Below the pieces are notes generated by a model. It saw only the letters and a list, made by a program, of their open reading frames with translations. It had not been told where the DNA came from and searched no databases. Both the position numbers and the translations under genes were made by a program. This document shows, in pieces, positions 1 to 9,268 of a stretch of 64,000 bases of DNA. Every line of letters begins with the position of its first letter. Position 1 is the stretch's first letter. This stretch comes from Delphinus delphis (taxonomy: Eukaryota > Chordata > Mammalia > Artiodactyla > Delphinidae), in contig NC_082689.1 of the NCBI RefSeq assembly GCF_949987515.2, positions 64,913,746 through 64,977,745 on the forward strand, written 5' to 3'.

Positions 1-54
1 AAACATGCCAGGCACAGCAATAGGTTCTGGAATACAGTGAGGAATAAAATTAAC
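1..54. other. Left flank of the full-length L1 insertion
   Basis: Short AT-rich host flank with no recognisable feature. It ends where the first copy of the L1 target-site duplication begins. Confidence 0.6.
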
Positions 55-69
55 ATAGTATTTAGCCTC
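55..69. repeat. 5' target-site duplication of full-length L1
   Basis: The 15-mer atagtatttagcctc stands immediately before the L1 5' end and recurs identically right after the distal poly(A) tract at 7130-7144. Its first A can be shared with the tail. A perfect long duplication is the expected product of target-primed reverse transcription. It fixes both ends of the insertion. Confidence 0.93.
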
Positions 70-1754
70 GACTTCCGGGAAGATGGCGGAGGAGTAAGAC
101 GCGGAGATCACCTTCCTCCCCACAGATACACCAGAAATACATCTACGCGTGGAACAACTCCTACGGAGCACCTACTGAACGCTGGCAGAAGACCTCAGAC
201 CTCCCAAAAGGCAAGGAACCCCCCACGTACCTGGTTAGGGCAAAAGAAAAAACTAAACAGAGACAAAAGGATAGGGACGGGTCCTGCACCAGCGGGAGAG
301 AGCTGTGAAGGAGGAAAAGTGTCCACACACTAGGAAGCCCCTTCGCGGGTGGAGACTTCGGGAGGCGGAGTGGGGGAGCTTGGGAGCCGCGGAGGAGAGC
401 ACAGCAGCAGGGGTGCGGAGGGCAAAGCGAACAGATTCCAGCGCAGAGGATCGGGCCGACCGGAACTCGCCAGCTGAGAGGTTTGTCTGCTCGCCCGCCG
501 GGGCGGGCGGGACTGGGAGCTGAGGCTCCGGCTTTTGTCGGAGCGCCGGGAGAGGACTGGGGTTGGCGGCGTGAACACAGCCTGCAGGGCGTTAGTGCAC
601 CGCGAGAGAGTCCGGGGAAAAGTCTGGACCTGCCGAAGAGGCAAGAGACTTTTACGTCCCTCTTTGTTTCCTGGTGCACGAGGAGAGGGGATTAAGAACG
701 CTGCTTGAGAGAGCTCCAGGGACGGGCGCGAGCCGCGGCTAAGAGTGCGGAGCCCAGAGACGGACATGGGACGCTAAGGCCGCTGCTGCCGCCGCCAGGA
801 GGCTTGTGTGCGAACACAGGTCACTAGCCACACGCCCTTCCGGGGAGCCTGTGCAGCCCGCCACTGCCGGGGTCCCGGGATCCAGGGACAACTCCCCCGG
901 GAGAACGCACGGCGCGCCTCAGGCTGCAACGTCACGCCGGCCTCTGCCGCCGCAGGCCCGCCCCACACTCCGTGACCCTCCCTACCCCCCGGCCTGAGTG
1001 AGCCAGAGCCTCCGAATCAGCGGCTCCTTTAACCCCGTCCTGTCTGAGCAAAGAACAGATGCCCTCCGGCGACCTACACGCACAGGCGGGGCCAAATCCA
1101 AAGCTGAGCCCCTGGGAACTGTGAGAACAAAGAAGAGAAAGGGAAATCTCTCCCAGCAGCCTCAGGAGCAGCGGATTAAAGCTCCACAATCAACTTGATA
1201 TACCCTGCATCTGTGGAATACCTGAATAGACAACGAATCATCCCAAATTAAGAAGCCCTGTGGATGAAAGGCTCTTGGGGCTGCAGCCAGGAGTCAGTGC
1301 TGTGCCTCTGAGGTGGGAGAACCAACTTCAGGACACTGGTCCACAAGAGGCCTCCCAGCTGCACATAATATCAAATAGCAAAAATCTCCGAGAGATCTCC
1401 ATCTCAACGCCAGCACCCAGCTTCACTCAACGACCAGCAAGACACAGGGCTGGACATCCTATGCCAAACAACTAGCAAGACAGGAACACAACCCCACCCA
1501 TTAGCAGAGAGGCTGCCCAAAATCATAATAAGTCTACAGACACCACAAAACACATCACCAGACGTGGACCTACCCACCAGAAAGACAAGATCCAGCCTCA
1601 ACCACCAGAACACAGGCCCTAGTCCCCTCCACCAGGAAGCCTACACAACCCACTGAACCAACCTTAGCCACTGGGGACAGACACAAAAAACAACAGGAAC
1701 TACGAACCTTCAGCCTGCAAAAAAGGAGACCCCAAACACAGTAAGATAAGCAAA
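70..1754 (+). promoter_or_regulatory. L1 5'UTR with internal promoter (CpG-rich)
   Basis: About 1.7 kb from the element's first base to the ORF1 start. The first ~950 bp are strikingly rich in G, C and CpG, the only such block in this AT-rich window. L1 5'UTRs carry an internal RNA polymerase II promoter that starts at the first base, and CpG methylation in the host silences them. The 3' part (about 1200-1754) is A/C-rich and becomes ORF1-like in base composition. I see no tandem monomers of the mouse kind. Confidence 0.8.
72..89 (+). promoter_or_regulatory. YY1-like and ETS-like sites at the L1 start
   Basis: The element begins with acttccgggaagatggcgg. The aagatggcgg part (80-89) matches the YY1 core that in human L1 sits near +13 and directs accurate initiation from the first base. 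The overlapping cttccgg is an ETS-type motif. Function is inferred from position and motif only. Confidence 0.6.
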
Positions 1755-2660
1755 ATGAAAAGACAGAAAAACACACCGCAGATGAAGGAGCAAGATAAAA
1801 ACCCACCAGACCTAACAAATGAAGAGGAAATAGGCAGTCTACCTGAAAAAGAATTCAGAATAATGATAGTAAGGTTGATACGAAATCTTGGAGATAGAAT
1901 GGACAATAGAATGGACAAAATGCAAGAATCAGTTAACAAGGACCTAGAAGAACTAAAGATGAAACAAGCAATTATGAACAACACAATAAATGAAATTAAA
2001 AGTACTCTAGATGGGATCAATAGCAGAATAACTGAGGCAGAAGAACGGATAAGTGACCTGGAAGATAAAATAGTGGAAATAACCAATGCAGAGCAGAATA
2101 AAGAAAAAAGAATGAAAAGAACTGAGGACAGTCTCAGAGACCTCTGGGACAACATTAAACGCACCAACATTCGAATTATAGGGGTTCCAGAAGAAGAAGA
2201 GAAAAAGAAAGGGACTGAGAAAATATTTGAAGAGATTATAGTTGAAAACTTCCCTAATATGGGAAAGGAAATAGTTAATCAAGTCCAGGAAGCACAGAGA
2301 GTCCCATACAGGATAAATCCAAGGAGAAATACACCAAGACACATATTAATCAAACTGTCAAAAATTAAATACAAAGAAAACATATTAAAAGCAGCAAGGG
2401 AAAAACAACAAATAACACATAAGGGAATCCCCATAAGGTTAACAGGTGATCTCTCAGCAGAAACCCTACAAGCCAGAAGGGAGTGGCAGGACATACTGAA
2501 AGTGATGAAGGAGAAAAACCTGCAGCCAAGACTACTCTACCCAGCAAAGATCTCATTCAGATTTGATGGAGAAATTAAAACCTTTACAGACAAGCAAAAG
2601 CTGAGAGAGTTCAGCACCACCAAACCAGCTTTACAACAAATGCTAAAGGATCTTCTCTAG
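1755..2660 (+). CDS. ORF1: L1 ORF1 protein (RNA-binding chaperone)
   Basis: Intact 301-codon frame starting at an ATG with A at -3. L1 ORF1p coats its own RNA as a trimer, acts as a nucleic-acid chaperone and forms the cytoplasmic ribonucleoprotein with ORF2p. The N-terminal part (about residues 30-120) is charged and rich in E, K, L, I and M in heptad-like spacing, as expected for the coiled coil. The central RRM opens with NIRIIGVPE (138-146). An arginine-rich RINPRRNTPRH segment (about 186-196) leads into the C-terminal domain, with RLTGDLSAETLQARREW and the FRFDGEIKTF stretch. It is shorter than human ORF1p (338 aa). The difference lies in the N-terminal region, where it also differs most from the other ORF1 copies in this window. 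ORF2 follows after 58 bp. Confidence 0.93.
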   Translation: MKRQKNTPQMKEQDKNPPDLTNEEEIGSLPEKEFRIMIVRLIRNLGDRMDNRMDKMQESVNKDLEELKMKQAIMNNTINEIKSTLDGINSRITEAEERISDLEDKIVEITNAEQNKEKRMKRTEDSLRDLWDNIKRTNIRIIGVPEEEEKKKGTEKIFEEIIVENFPNMGKEIVNQVQEAQRVPYRINPRRNTPRHILIKLSKIKYKENILKAAREKQQITHKGIPIRLTGDLSAETLQARREWQDILKVMKEKNLQPRLLYPAKISFRFDGEIKTFTDKQKLREFSTTKPALQQMLKDLL

Positions 2661-2718
2661 GCAAGAAACACAAGAGAAGGAAAAGACCTATAATAACGAA
2701 CCCAAAACAATTTAGAAA
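2661..2718 (+). other. L1 inter-ORF spacer
   Basis: 58 bp between the ORF1 stop (TAG) and the ORF2 ATG. An in-frame TAG at 2713-2715, just before aaaATGg, means ORF2 cannot be reached by simple readthrough. Its translation therefore relies on reinitiation or unconventional initiation, as described for L1. The ATG itself has A at -3 and G at +4. Confidence 0.8.
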
Positions 2719-5700
2719 ATGGGAATAGGAACATACATATCGATAATTACCTTAAATGTAAATGGACTAAATGCTCCCACCAAAAGACACAGATTAGCTG
2801 AATGGATACAAAAACAAGACCCTTATATATGCTGTCTACAAGAGACCCACTTCAGACCTAGAGACACATACAGACTGAAAGTAAGGGGATGGAAAAAGAT
2901 ATTCCATGCAAATGGAAACCAAAAGAAAGCTGGAGTAGCAATTCTCATATCAGACAAAATAGACTTTAAAATAAGGACTATTAAAAGAGACAAAGAAGGA
3001 CACTACATAATGATCAAGGGATCGATCCAAGAAGAAGATATAACAATTGTAAATATTTATGCACCCAACATAGGAGCACCTCAATACATAAGGCAAATAC
3101 TAACAGCCATAAAAGGGGAAATCGACAGCAACACATTCATAGTAGGGGACTTAAACACCCCACTTTCACCCATGGACAGATCATCCAAAGTGAAAATAAA
3201 TAAGGAAACACAAGCTTTAAATGATACATTAAACAAGATGGACTTAATTGATATTTATAGGACACTCCATCCAAAAACAACAGAATACACATTTTTCTCA
3301 AGTGCCCATGGAACATTCTCCAGGATAGATCATATCTTAGGTCACAAATCAAGCCTTGGTAAATTTAAGAAAATTGAAATTGTATCAAGTATCTTTTCTG
3401 ACCACAACGCCATGAGACTAGATATCAATTACAGGAAAAGATCTGTAAAAAATACAAACACATGGAGGGTAAACAATACACTACTTAATAATGAAGTGAT
3501 CACTGAAGAAATCAAAGAGGAAATAAAAAAATACCTAGAAACAAATGACAATGGTGACACAACGACCCAAAACCTGTGGGATGCAGCAAAAGCAGTTCTA
3601 AGGGGGAAGTTTATAGCAATACAAGCCCACCTTAAGAAGCAGGAAACATCTCGAATAAACAACCTAACCTTGCACCTCAAGCAATTAGAGAAAGAAGAAC
3701 AAAAAAACCCCAAAGTTAGCAGGAGGAAAGAAATCATAAAAATCAGATCAGAAATAAATGAAAAAGAAATGAAGGAAACGATAGCAAAGATCAATAAAAC
3801 TAAAAGCTGGTTCTTTGAAAGGATAAACAAAATTGATAAACCATTAGCTAGACTCATCAAGAAAAAAAGGGAGAAGACTCAAATCAATAGAATTAGAAAT
3901 GAAAAAGGAGAAGTAACAACTGACACTGCAGAAATACAAAAGATCATGAGAGATTACTACAAGCAACTCTATGCCAATAAAATGGACAACCTGGAAGAAA
4001 TGGACAAATTCTTAGAAAGGCACAACCTGCCAAGACTGAATCAGGAAGAAATAGAAAATATGAACAGACCAATCACAAGCACTGAAATTGAAACTGTGAT
4101 TAAAAATCTTCCAACAAGCAAAAGCCCAGGACCAGATGGCTTCACAGGCGAATTCTATCAAACATTTAGAGAAGAGCTATCACCTATCCTTCTCAGACTC
4201 TTCCAAAATATAGCAGAGGGAGGAACACTCCCAAACTCATTCTACGAGGCCACCATCACCCTGATACCAAAACCAGACAAGGATGTCACAAAGAAAGAAA
4301 ACTACAGGCCAATATCACTGATGAACATAGATGCAAAGATCCTCAACAAAATACTAGCAAACAGAATCCAACAGCACATTAAACGGATCATACACCATGA
4401 TCAAGTGGGGTTTATTCCAGGAATGCAAGGATTCTTCAATATACGCAAATCAATCAACGTGATACACCATATTAACAAATTGAAGGAGAAAAACCATATG
4501 ATCATCTCAATAGATGCAGAGAAAGCTTTTGACAAAATTCAACACCCATTTATGATAAAAACCCTGCAGAAAGTAGGCATAGAGGGAACTTTCCTCAACA
4601 TAATAAAGGCCATATATGACAAGCCCACAGCAAACATCATCCTCAATGGTGAAAAACTGAAAGCATTTCCACTAAGATCAGGAACAAGACAAGATTGCCC
4701 ACTCTCACCACTCTTATTCAACGTAGTTTTGGAAGTTTTAGCCACAGCAATCAGAGAAGAAAAGGAAATAAAAGGAATCCAAATCGGAAAAGAAGAAGTA
4801 AAGCTGTCACTGTTTGCAGATGACGTGATACTATGCATAGAGAATCCTAAAGATGCTACCAGAAAACTACTAGAGCTAATCAATGAATTTGGTAAAGTTG
4901 CAGAATACAAAATTAATGCACAGAAATCTCTGGCATTCCTATATACTAATGATGAAAAATCTGAAAGTGAAATCAGGAAAACACTCCCATTTACTATTGC
5001 AACAAAAAGAATAAAATACCTAGGAATAAACCTACCTAAGGAGACAAAAGACCTGTATGCAGAAAATTATAAGACACTGATGAAAGAAATTAAAGATGAT
5101 ACAAATAGATGGAGAGATATACCATGTTCTTGGATTGGACGAATCAACATTGTGAAAATGACTCTACTACCCAAAGCAATCTACAGATTCAATGCAATCC
5201 CTATGAAACTACCACTGGCATTTTTCACAGAACTAGAACAAAAAATTTCACAATTTGTATGGAAACACAAAAGACCCCGAATAGCCAAAGCAATCTTGAG
5301 AACGAAAATTGGAGCTGGAGGAATCAGGCTTCCTGACTTCAGACTATACTACAAAGCTACAGTAATCAAGACAGTATGGTACTGGCACAAAAACAGAAAT
5401 ATAGATCAATGGAACAGGATAGAAAGCCCAGAGATAAACCCACGCACATATGGTCACCTTATCTTTGACAAAGGAGGCAGAAATGTACAGTGGAGAAAGG
5501 ACAGCCTATTCAATAAGTGGTGCTGGGAAAACTGGACAGCTACATGTAAAAGTATGAGATTAGATCACTCCCTAACACCATACACAAAAATAAGCTCAAA
5601 ATGGATTAAAGACCTAAATGTAAGGCCAGAAACTATCAAACTCTTAGAGGAAAACATAGGCAGAACACTCTATGACATAAATCACAGCAAGATCCTTTTT

Positions 5701-6537
5701 GACCCACCTCCTAGAGAAATGGAAATAAAAACAAAAGTAAACAAATGGGACCTAATGAAACTTAAAAGCTTTTGCACAGCAAAGGAAACCATAAAGAAGA
5801 CAAAAAGACAACCCTCAGAATGGGAGAAAATATTTGCAAATGAAGCAACTGACAAAGGATTAATCTCCAAAATTTACAAGCAGCTCATGCAGCTTAATAA
5901 CAAAAAAACAAACAACCCAATCCAAAAATGGGCAGAAGACCTAAATAGACATTTCTCCAAAGAAGATATACAGAGTGCCAACAAACACATGAAAGAATGC
6001 TCAACATCACTAATCATTAGAGAAATGCAAATCAAAACGATAATGAGATATCATCTCACACCAGTCAGAATGGCCATCATCAAAAAATCTAGAAACAACA
6101 AATGCTGGAGAGGGTGTGGAGAAAAGGGAACCCTCTTACACTGTTGGTGGGAATGTAAATTGATACAGCCACTGTGGAGAACAGTATGGAGGTTCCTTAA
6201 AAAGCTACAAATAGAACTACCATATGACCCAGCAATCCCACTACTGGGCATATACCCTGAGAAAACCATAATTCAAAAAGAGTCATGTACCAAAATGTTC
6301 ATTGCAGCTCTATTTACAATAGCCCAGAGATGGAAACAACCTAAGTGTCCATCATCGGATGAATGGATAAAGAAGATGTGGCACATATATACAATGGAAT
6401 ATTACTCAGCCATAAAAAAAGATGAAATTGAGCTATTTGTAATGAGGTGGATAGACCTAGAGTCTGTCATACAGAGTGAAGTAAGTCAGAAAGAGAGAGA
6501 CAAATACCGTATGCTAACACATATATATGGAATTTAA
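2719..6537 (+). CDS. ORF2: L1 ORF2 protein (endonuclease / reverse transcriptase)
   Basis: Intact 1272-codon frame, close to the human length of 1275. ORF2p nicks target DNA and reverse transcribes L1 RNA at the nick. The APE-type endonuclease (about 1-240) keeps the expected residues: N13 in LNVNG, E42 in QETH, D144 and N146 in GDLN, D204 in RIDH, and D228/H229 in SDH. The reverse transcriptase holds D599 in SIDAEKAFD and the catalytic FADD at 699-702. The C-terminal Cys/His segment is present (C1129, C1133, H1141, C1142, C1146). Two changes stand out. RQDCPLSP has D659 where L1 reverse transcriptases have Gly (codon 4693-4695), and AEYKIN has E729 where Gly is usual. The broken L1 at 38-43 kb keeps Gly at both sites. 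The frame is therefore open but the enzyme may be impaired. Confidence 0.94.
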   Translation: MGIGTYISIITLNVNGLNAPTKRHRLAEWIQKQDPYICCLQETHFRPRDTYRLKVRGWKKIFHANGNQKKAGVAILISDKIDFKIRTIKRDKEGHYIMIKGSIQEEDITIVNIYAPNIGAPQYIRQILTAIKGEIDSNTFIVGDLNTPLSPMDRSSKVKINKETQALNDTLNKMDLIDIYRTLHPKTTEYTFFSSAHGTFSRIDHILGHKSSLGKFKKIEIVSSIFSDHNAMRLDINYRKRSVKNTNTWRVNNTLLNNEVITEEIKEEIKKYLETNDNGDTTTQNLWDAAKAVLRGKFIAIQAHLKKQETSRINNLTLHLKQLEKEEQKNPKVSRRKEIIKIRSEINEKEMKETIAKINKTKSWFFERINKIDKPLARLIKKKREKTQINRIRNEKGEVTTDTAEIQKIMRDYYKQLYANKMDNLEEMDKFLERHNLPRLNQEEIENMNRPITSTEIETVIKNLPTSKSPGPDGFTGEFYQTFREELSPILLRLFQNIAEGGTLPNSFYEATITLIPKPDKDVTKKENYRPISLMNIDAKILNKILANRIQQHIKRIIHHDQVGFIPGMQGFFNIRKSINVIHHINKLKEKNHMIISIDAEKAFDKIQHPFMIKTLQKVGIEGTFLNIIKAIYDKPTANIILNGEKLKAFPLRSGTRQDCPLSPLLFNVVLEVLATAIREEKEIKGIQIGKEEVKLSLFADDVILCIENPKDATRKLLELINEFGKVAEYKINAQKSLAFLYTNDEKSESEIRKTLPFTIATKRIKYLGINLPKETKDLYAENYKTLMKEIKDDTNRWRDIPCSWIGRINIVKMTLLPKAIYRFNAIPMKLPLAFFTELEQKISQFVWKHKRPRIAKAILRTKIGAGGIRLPDFRLYYKATVIKTVWYWHKNRNIDQWNRIESPEINPRTYGHLIFDKGGRNVQWRKDSLFNKWCWENWTATCKSMRLDHSLTPYTKISSKWIKDLNVRPETIKLLEENIGRTLYDINHSKILFDPPPREMEIKTKVNKWDLMKLKSFCTAKETIKKTKRQPSEWEKIFANEATDKGLISKIYKQLMQLNNKKTNNPIQKWAEDLNRHFSKEDIQSANKHMKECSTSLIIREMQIKTIMRYHLTPVRMAIIKKSRNNKCWRGCGEKGTLLHCWWECKLIQPLWRTVWRFLKKLQIELPYDPAIPLLGIYPEKTIIQKESCTKMFIAALFTIAQRWKQPKCPSSDEWIKKMWHIYTMEYYSAIKKDEIELFVMRWIDLESVIQSEVSQKERDKYRMLTHIYGI

Positions 6538-6754
6538 GAAAAAAAAAATGTCATGAAAAACCTAGGGGTGAAACAGGAATAAAGACACAGACTTACTAGA
6601 GAATGGACTTGAGGCTTTGGGGAGGGGGAAGGGTAAACGGTGACAAAGCGATAAAGAGGCATGGACACATATACACTACTAAACGTAAGGTAGATAGCTA
6701 GTGGGAAGCAGCCGCATAGCACAGGGAGATCAGCTCGGTGCTTTGTGACCGCCT

Positions 6755-6789
6755 GGAGGGGTGGGATAGGGAGGGTGGGAGGGAGGGAG
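6755..6789 (+). other. G-rich (quadruplex-forming) tract of the L1 3'UTR
   Basis: Eight runs of three or four G separated by one to three bases on the plus strand. This satisfies the simple G-quadruplex pattern several times over. L1 3'UTRs of many mammals carry such polypurine tracts and they have been proposed to help retrotransposition. Here the tract is still intact. Confidence 0.75.
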
Positions 6790-6889
6790 ACGCAAGCGGG
6801 AAGAGATATGGGAACATATGTGTATATATAACTGATTCATTTTGTTGTGAAGCTGAAACTAACATACCACTGTAAAGCAATTATACTCC

Positions 6890-6895
6890 AATAAA
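6890..6895 (+). terminator. L1 polyadenylation signal AATAAA
   Basis: AATAAA in 'ccaataaagatg', 8 bp before a 12-A tract (6904-6915). This is the usual L1 end. The transcript that made this insertion appears to have read past it. Confidence 0.85.
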
Positions 6896-6915
6896 GATGT
6901 TTTAAAAAAAAAAAA

Positions 6916-7115
6916 GGGTCTTTTGATCAACTGGAAGCTGAATTTAAAATAGTTTCTTTTTAAAATTGTTTTTATATGCAACTTTAGCAAAAGAGCTTGA
7001 CCCTCCCAAACATTTTTTGGGCGTTTGTGATGACTAGCTCTGATGATATAAGGATGTTGAAGAGAATGCAGATCTGGAAAAGGGAAATAGTGAAGAGTGG
7101 GACTGGACACCAAAG
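6916..7115 (+). other. 3'-transduced non-L1 segment
   Basis: About 200 bp between the L1 poly(A) (6904-6915) and a second pure A tract (7116-7130), both inside the target-site duplications. It has no L1 similarity that I can see and no other copy in the window. The natural reading is flank of the source L1, copied when transcription bypassed the weak L1 signal. There is no AATAAA just upstream of the second tract, so a variant signal must have been used. It is a sequence tag for the parent locus. Confidence 0.85.
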
Positions 7116-7129
7116 AAAAAAAAAAAAAA
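7116..7129 (+). other. Distal poly(A) tail of the L1 insertion
   Basis: A pure run of A directly followed by the second target-site duplication. The lack of interruptions suggests a recent insertion. Confidence 0.85.
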
Positions 7130-7144
7130 ATAGTATTTAGCCTC
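7130..7144. repeat. 3' target-site duplication of full-length L1
   Basis: Second copy of atagtatttagcctc, identical to 55-69, the first A being shared with the tail. It places the true end of the insertion here, not at the first A tract. Confidence 0.93.
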
Positions 7145-7261
7145 ATGAATTTTACATTCTAAAGGGAAGACAGATGTTATAGGCAGAGTTTGTTCCCTTC
7201 AAATTCATATGCTGAAGCTGTAATAATCTCTAATAACTCAGAATATTACCATGTTTCGACA

Positions 7262-7272
7262 CAGGGCCTTTA
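7262..7272. repeat. Target-site duplication of SINE at 7273
   Basis: cagggccttta here and again at 7488-7498, both within the MLT1 LTR, whose sequence resumes without loss after the SINE. Confidence 0.85.
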
Positions 7273-7487
7273 TTTTTTTTATTTTTATTTTTTTGCGGTA
7301 CGCGGGCCTCTCACTGCTGTGGCCTCTCCCGTTGCGGAGCACAGGCTCCGGACGCGCAGGCTCAGCGGCCATGGCTCATGGGCCCAGCCGCTCCGCGGCA
7401 TGTGGGATCCTCCCGGACCGAGGCACGAACCCGTGTCCCCTGCATCGGCAGGCGGACTCCCAACCACTGCGCCACCAGGGAAGCCCC
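7273..7487 (-). mobile_element. CHR-type tRNA-derived SINE
   Basis: Complete SINE on the minus strand. The T-rich stretch at its left end is the poly(A) tail. Read on the minus strand it starts gggcttccctggtggcgcag (pol III box A region) and has the box B ggttcgtgcc, as in the tRNA-derived CHR family of cetaceans and relatives. It is close to the other copies here, and 11-bp direct repeats flank it. It lacks any coding capacity and depends on L1 enzymes. Confidence 0.9.
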
Positions 7488-7791
7488 CAGGGCCTTTAAA
7501 ATGAGGCCGTTAGGGGACACTAATCCAATCTGATTGGTGTCCTTAGAAGAGGAAATTTGGATACACAGAGAGACACCATGATTGCGCTCACAGAGAGGAA
7601 AGAACATCTGAAAACATAGTGAGAAGGTGGCCATCTGAAAGCCAAGGAGAGAGGCCTCAAATGAAACCAAACCTGACAACACCTTGATATCGGACTTCTT
7701 GCCACCAAAACTGAGAAAATAAATTGTTGTTTAAGCTACCTAGTCTGTGGTATTTCGTTATTATATGCCTAGCAAGCTATATAATACAACA

Positions 7792-8299
7792 GACATTAAA
7801 TTATCACATAAATACGTCTGAAGTTACAAGTGAGACAAAAGATATGATTCTAATACGGCATGCACCAGACCAGGTAGATTTGGAAGAGCTCCCACTCCAA
7901 CATACACACTAACTCAGGGCTAGCAGGAAGTCAAACATTTTTAAGCTGATTCTAGTCCTGGCTTAGCAAATAGCCAGTTGTATAACTGGTCAGTTCTTTC
8001 AATAAAGAGATTCTTCCTGCCATATATAAAATGTAGTCAGTACTTTCCAAATGCTCTTCTTTGTCTTTTTCCCCCATCAAATTTAAATTCATCCTGCTCT
8101 GTTCTAACCTCTGCTTAAATTGATAACAACTACATAACTTCTCCTACTGAGTAATCCCTGTAACTAGAAGTTACTTATGGGGTCATTCATTCTATAGTCT
8201 TCTCTACTGTGCTTTAGACAATCACTGAATCTTTATAATTGTTCTAGAAATTTCAATTATTCTAAATAATTCTCCATTGCTCTAAATCTCAACATTTTC
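7792..8299. other. Unassigned non-coding sequence
   Basis: About 500 bp of AT-rich sequence after the MLT1 LTR. I recognise no repeat family, exon or RNA gene in it. Confidence 0.5.
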
Positions 8300-8400
8300 A
8301 TTATCCATTAACTCACTGGGTGACCTTAATCTCTTTGCATCTCAGTTCCTTCATCTGTGCACGATAGAATTGAACTACAGTACTATCTCTAAGCTTCCCG
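8300..8400 (+). mobile_element. Probable MIR fragment
   Basis: Contains 'actgggtgaccttaatctctttgcatctcagttccttcatctgtgca', which follows the MIR core (gtgacctt...cctcagtttcctcatctgta). Diverged and partial. Confidence 0.55.
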
Positions 8401-9035
8401 CCTGCTGCACCATCCCTGATTCACTACCTGTGGTGACTGCAATGACAAACAAAACAGATAAAAGACAGTACCCATGCCCTGGGCTGATCTAATCTCTGAA
8501 GAACTATATAAAATCCACTCTTGTTTCTTCTAAAAAGTAAATGGCAAGAGTATGTGTACTTAAGGTGAAAGTAACTCACCTCCTTATCGTATTATATGTA
8601 TTAGAATGACTCTCAGAAAAATTGGAAAAGCTCCAAAATTGGTTCTAACTTGGTATCTGCAAATGTTATCACAACAAGGAATTATGATAAAAAAAATCTT
8701 TCCTCTCAATAGTACTTTTTATTTTAAAATATTTTAGTTGTTTTCATTTTTGAATTTATCATTTCTTGCCAATAGGATTTGTTTTGTATGCTACATAGGA
8801 ATTCTATCAATGCCAGGTAATAATTAATGCCACTTCCATTCACTTATGAAACACATAGGTACATTGTACCAAATGTTAGTTATAAATGGAGATTGTATTG
8901 ACATGGAGAGCTAGTTTCAGGACATTCAATTCTCCTACTTCTGTGAGAATCTATCTACACATTTTATGCTAGATAATGGACATTTTCCTTTTACAAATTA
9001 CACTGTGTTCCTATCCAGTTTGTGGTCTAATATCT
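8401..9035. other. Unassigned non-coding sequence
   Basis: AT-rich stretch before the next SINE. No feature recognised. Confidence 0.5.
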
Positions 9036-9046
9036 TGCAATTATAA

Positions 9047-9257
9047 TATTTTTTGTTTGTTTTTTGCAGTACGCGGGCCTTTCACAGCTGTGGCCTCTCC
9101 CGTTGCAGAGCACAGGCTCCAGACGCGCAGGCTCAGCGGCCATGGCTCACGGGCCTAGCCGCTCCGCGGCATGTGGGATCTTCCCGGACCGGGGCACGAA
9201 CCCGTGTCCCCTGCATCGGCAGGTGGACTCTCAACCACTGAGCCACCAGGGAAGCCC
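9047..9257 (-). mobile_element. CHR-type tRNA-derived SINE
   Basis: Complete minus-strand copy from a T-rich tail to 'accagggaagccc'. Flanked by tgcaattataa at 9036-9046 and 9258-9268. The tail is short and interrupted (ttttttgtttgtttttt), suggesting a somewhat older insertion than the copy at 7273. Confidence 0.9.
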
Positions 9258-9268
9258 TGCAATTATAA

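Larger units (their letters stand above)
6538..6903 (+). other. L1 3'UTR
   Basis: Non-coding tail between the ORF2 stop and the first poly(A). It starts with an A-rich stretch, then 'acctaggggtgaaacagg', a purine tract and a conserved end reading ctgaaactaacataccactg. The same 3'UTR recurs at 11.0-11.4 (minus strand) and 47.7-48.1 kb, which identifies the subfamily. Confidence 0.85.
70..7129 (+). mobile_element. L1: Full-length L1 retrotransposon with 3' transduction
   Basis: Complete non-LTR retrotransposon with a GC-rich 5'UTR (70-1754), ORF1, a 58-bp spacer, ORF2, a 3'UTR with AATAAA, a poly(A) tract, then about 200 bp of non-L1 sequence and a second pure poly(A) tract. Matching 15-bp duplications enclose everything up to the second tract, so one insertion event delivered the whole unit. 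Both ORFs are uninterrupted, unlike every other L1 in the window. Perfect duplications and an undecayed tail indicate a young insertion, which may be polymorphic in the species. Whether it can still move is doubtful because of a substitution in the reverse transcriptase core (see ORF2). Confidence 0.95.
7175..7791 (+). mobile_element. MLT1-type MaLR solo LTR (split by a SINE)
   Basis: The sequence follows the MLT1 LTR consensus as I know it: 'cccttcaaattcatatgctgaag' near the start, then 'gggacactaatccaatctgattggtgtcctta', 'gccaaggagagaggcctc', 'cttgatatcggacttc' and 'ttgtttaagctacctagtctgtggta' at the end. It begins TGTTAT and ends CAACA. A CHR SINE at 7273-7487 interrupts it. No internal retroviral genes flank it, so it is a solo LTR. 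Confidence 0.8.

Noticed and set aside
37..333. 98-codon plus-strand frame at the L1 5' end
   Set aside because: It starts in host flank and crosses the insertion junction. A chance frame in GC-rich L1 5'UTR.
7273..7487. tRNA gene
   Set aside because: The SINE heads are tRNA-derived with pol III boxes, but they lack a full cloverleaf and continue into SINE bodies. They are retroposons, not tRNA genes.
7285..7504. Several 60-106 codon frames over the SINE at 7.3 kb, and similar sets at 9.1, 31.4, 45.1, 53.4, 57.6, 58.2 and 63.3 kb
   Set aside because: The same translated phrases recur at each SINE on both strands. The SINE has no coding role and GC-rich sequence simply lacks stops.
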